Source: VRUE01 sp963716735 (lineage in GTDB: Bacteria; Actinomycetota; Thermoleophilia; Solirubrobacterales; 70-9). From it: a DNA stretch of 64,000 nt. The DNA lies in NCBI GenBank assembly GCA_963716735.1, contig OY970321.1:434001-498000 (forward strand), written 5' to 3'. The notes beneath the pieces were generated by a model. The model was given only the letters and a program-made list of their open reading frames with translations. It did no database searches and had not been told where the DNA came from. Numbering within the stretch: the stretch's first letter is position 1; each line of letters begins with the position of its first letter. This document shows positions 63,812-64,000 of the stretch, piece after piece. The position numbers were made by a program, and so were the translations under genes.

Positions 63812-64000
63812 CCGCGCATTCTCTCCAACGAGGCGCGAACGGCAGCTTCGAAGGCAGCGCGTGCCCCTTCGCGATCGAGTGCTTCCAATCCGGCTTCCGT
63901 GCTACCACCCGGCGAGGTGACGGAGACGCGGACATCGGCTGGGCGACGGATGCGCATCAGCGATCCAGCACCCGCGGCGGCCTCGACGACCAGTTTTTCG
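63808..64000 (-). CDS. proC: Pyrroline-5-carboxylate reductase, C-terminal fragment
   Basis: Partial at the window edge; 63 codons plus stop are visible. VTSPGGSTEAGLEALDREG matches the ProC dimer domain (usually VTSPGGTTIAGL), followed by a final helix AAFEAAVRASLERMRG. It is the last step of proline synthesis. The stop overlaps the yggT start. Confidence 0.85.
   Translation of the reverse strand, partial: EKLVVEAAAGAGSLMRIRRPADVRVSVTSPGGSTEAGLEALDREGARAAFEAAVRASLERMRG

Noticed and set aside
1..64000. tRNA, rRNA, transposase, integrase, prophage or attachment sites
   Set aside because: I looked for these and saw none; the window reads as continuous chromosomal housekeeping and accessory genes. 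A covariance-model scan would be needed to exclude a tRNA fully.

Overview
The window is dense, very GC-rich coding DNA with no insertion sequences, CRISPR arrays, rRNA or recognisable tRNA genes. Gene content and order point to an actinomycetote. Examples are the recA/miaB/miaA/dapF/hflX block, an FHA protein beside a MerR regulator, a VKOR/DsbA pair, wax ester synthase, Rpf-like and RodZ-like proteins, and MurT/GatD. An RNase Y directly after recA, a minimal RsiG and a short EF-Ts suggest a deep lineage such as Thermoleophilia (Solirubrobacterales-like). That placement is inference; no 16S gene is present.

Layout. Bases 1-5.1 kb: arginine biosynthesis (argJ', argB, argD, argG) with three small unknown genes in the same operon. 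Bases 5.1-9.7 kb: cell-envelope and division genes (coiled-coil/Rpf-like hydrolase, repeat coiled-coil protein, ftsK, rodZ-like). Bases 9.7-16.98 kb: cinA, thpR, recA, RNase Y, a cupredoxin, miaB and miaA. Bases 17.0-23.0 kb: dapF-like, an LL-DAP aminotransferase, an MBL hydrolase, an NAD(P)-epimerase, hflX and dut. Bases 23.0-29.4 kb (minus strand): a secreted RTX-repeat protein and a diacylglycerol-kinase-like/murT/methyltransferase/gatD operon. Bases 29.4-38 kb: cyclophilin, peroxiredoxin, hydrolase, VKOR-DsbA, SDR/thiolase/FUSC and CcdA. Bases 38-47.8 kb: dinB, WS/DGAT, a metalloprotease, nadE, a one-polypeptide HTH/RskA-like protein and an AGPS-like oxidase. Bases 47.8-53.5 kb (minus): MerR, FHA, RsiG, pgsA-like, proS, ispG and small membrane proteins. 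Bases 53.5-64 kb (minus): fadD, rseP, dxr, cdsA, uppS, frr, pyrH, tsf, rpsB, then rluD-like, lspA, yggT and proC', a housekeeping translation/lipid/isoprenoid block.

Two genome-wide habits stand out. First, operon-internal genes are coupled by ATGA/GTGA/TTGA/TGATG overlaps, whereas most first genes show a TAnnnT -10 hexamer ending only 6-10 nt before the start codon. This is the signature of leaderless transcription, and it was used here to choose several starts. Second, several intergenic gaps between 16.1 and 22.6 kb hold very long hairpins. Two of them share a conserved core of about 72 nt flanked by unrelated, locus-specific inverted arms.

The most interesting protein-level oddities are the following. 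The DapF homologue has both catalytic cysteines replaced by serine. RNase Y has no membrane anchor. MiaA lacks about 55 internal residues. The minimal RsiG-like protein carries a nearly intact c-di-GMP signature. A methyltransferase gene sits between murT and gatD.
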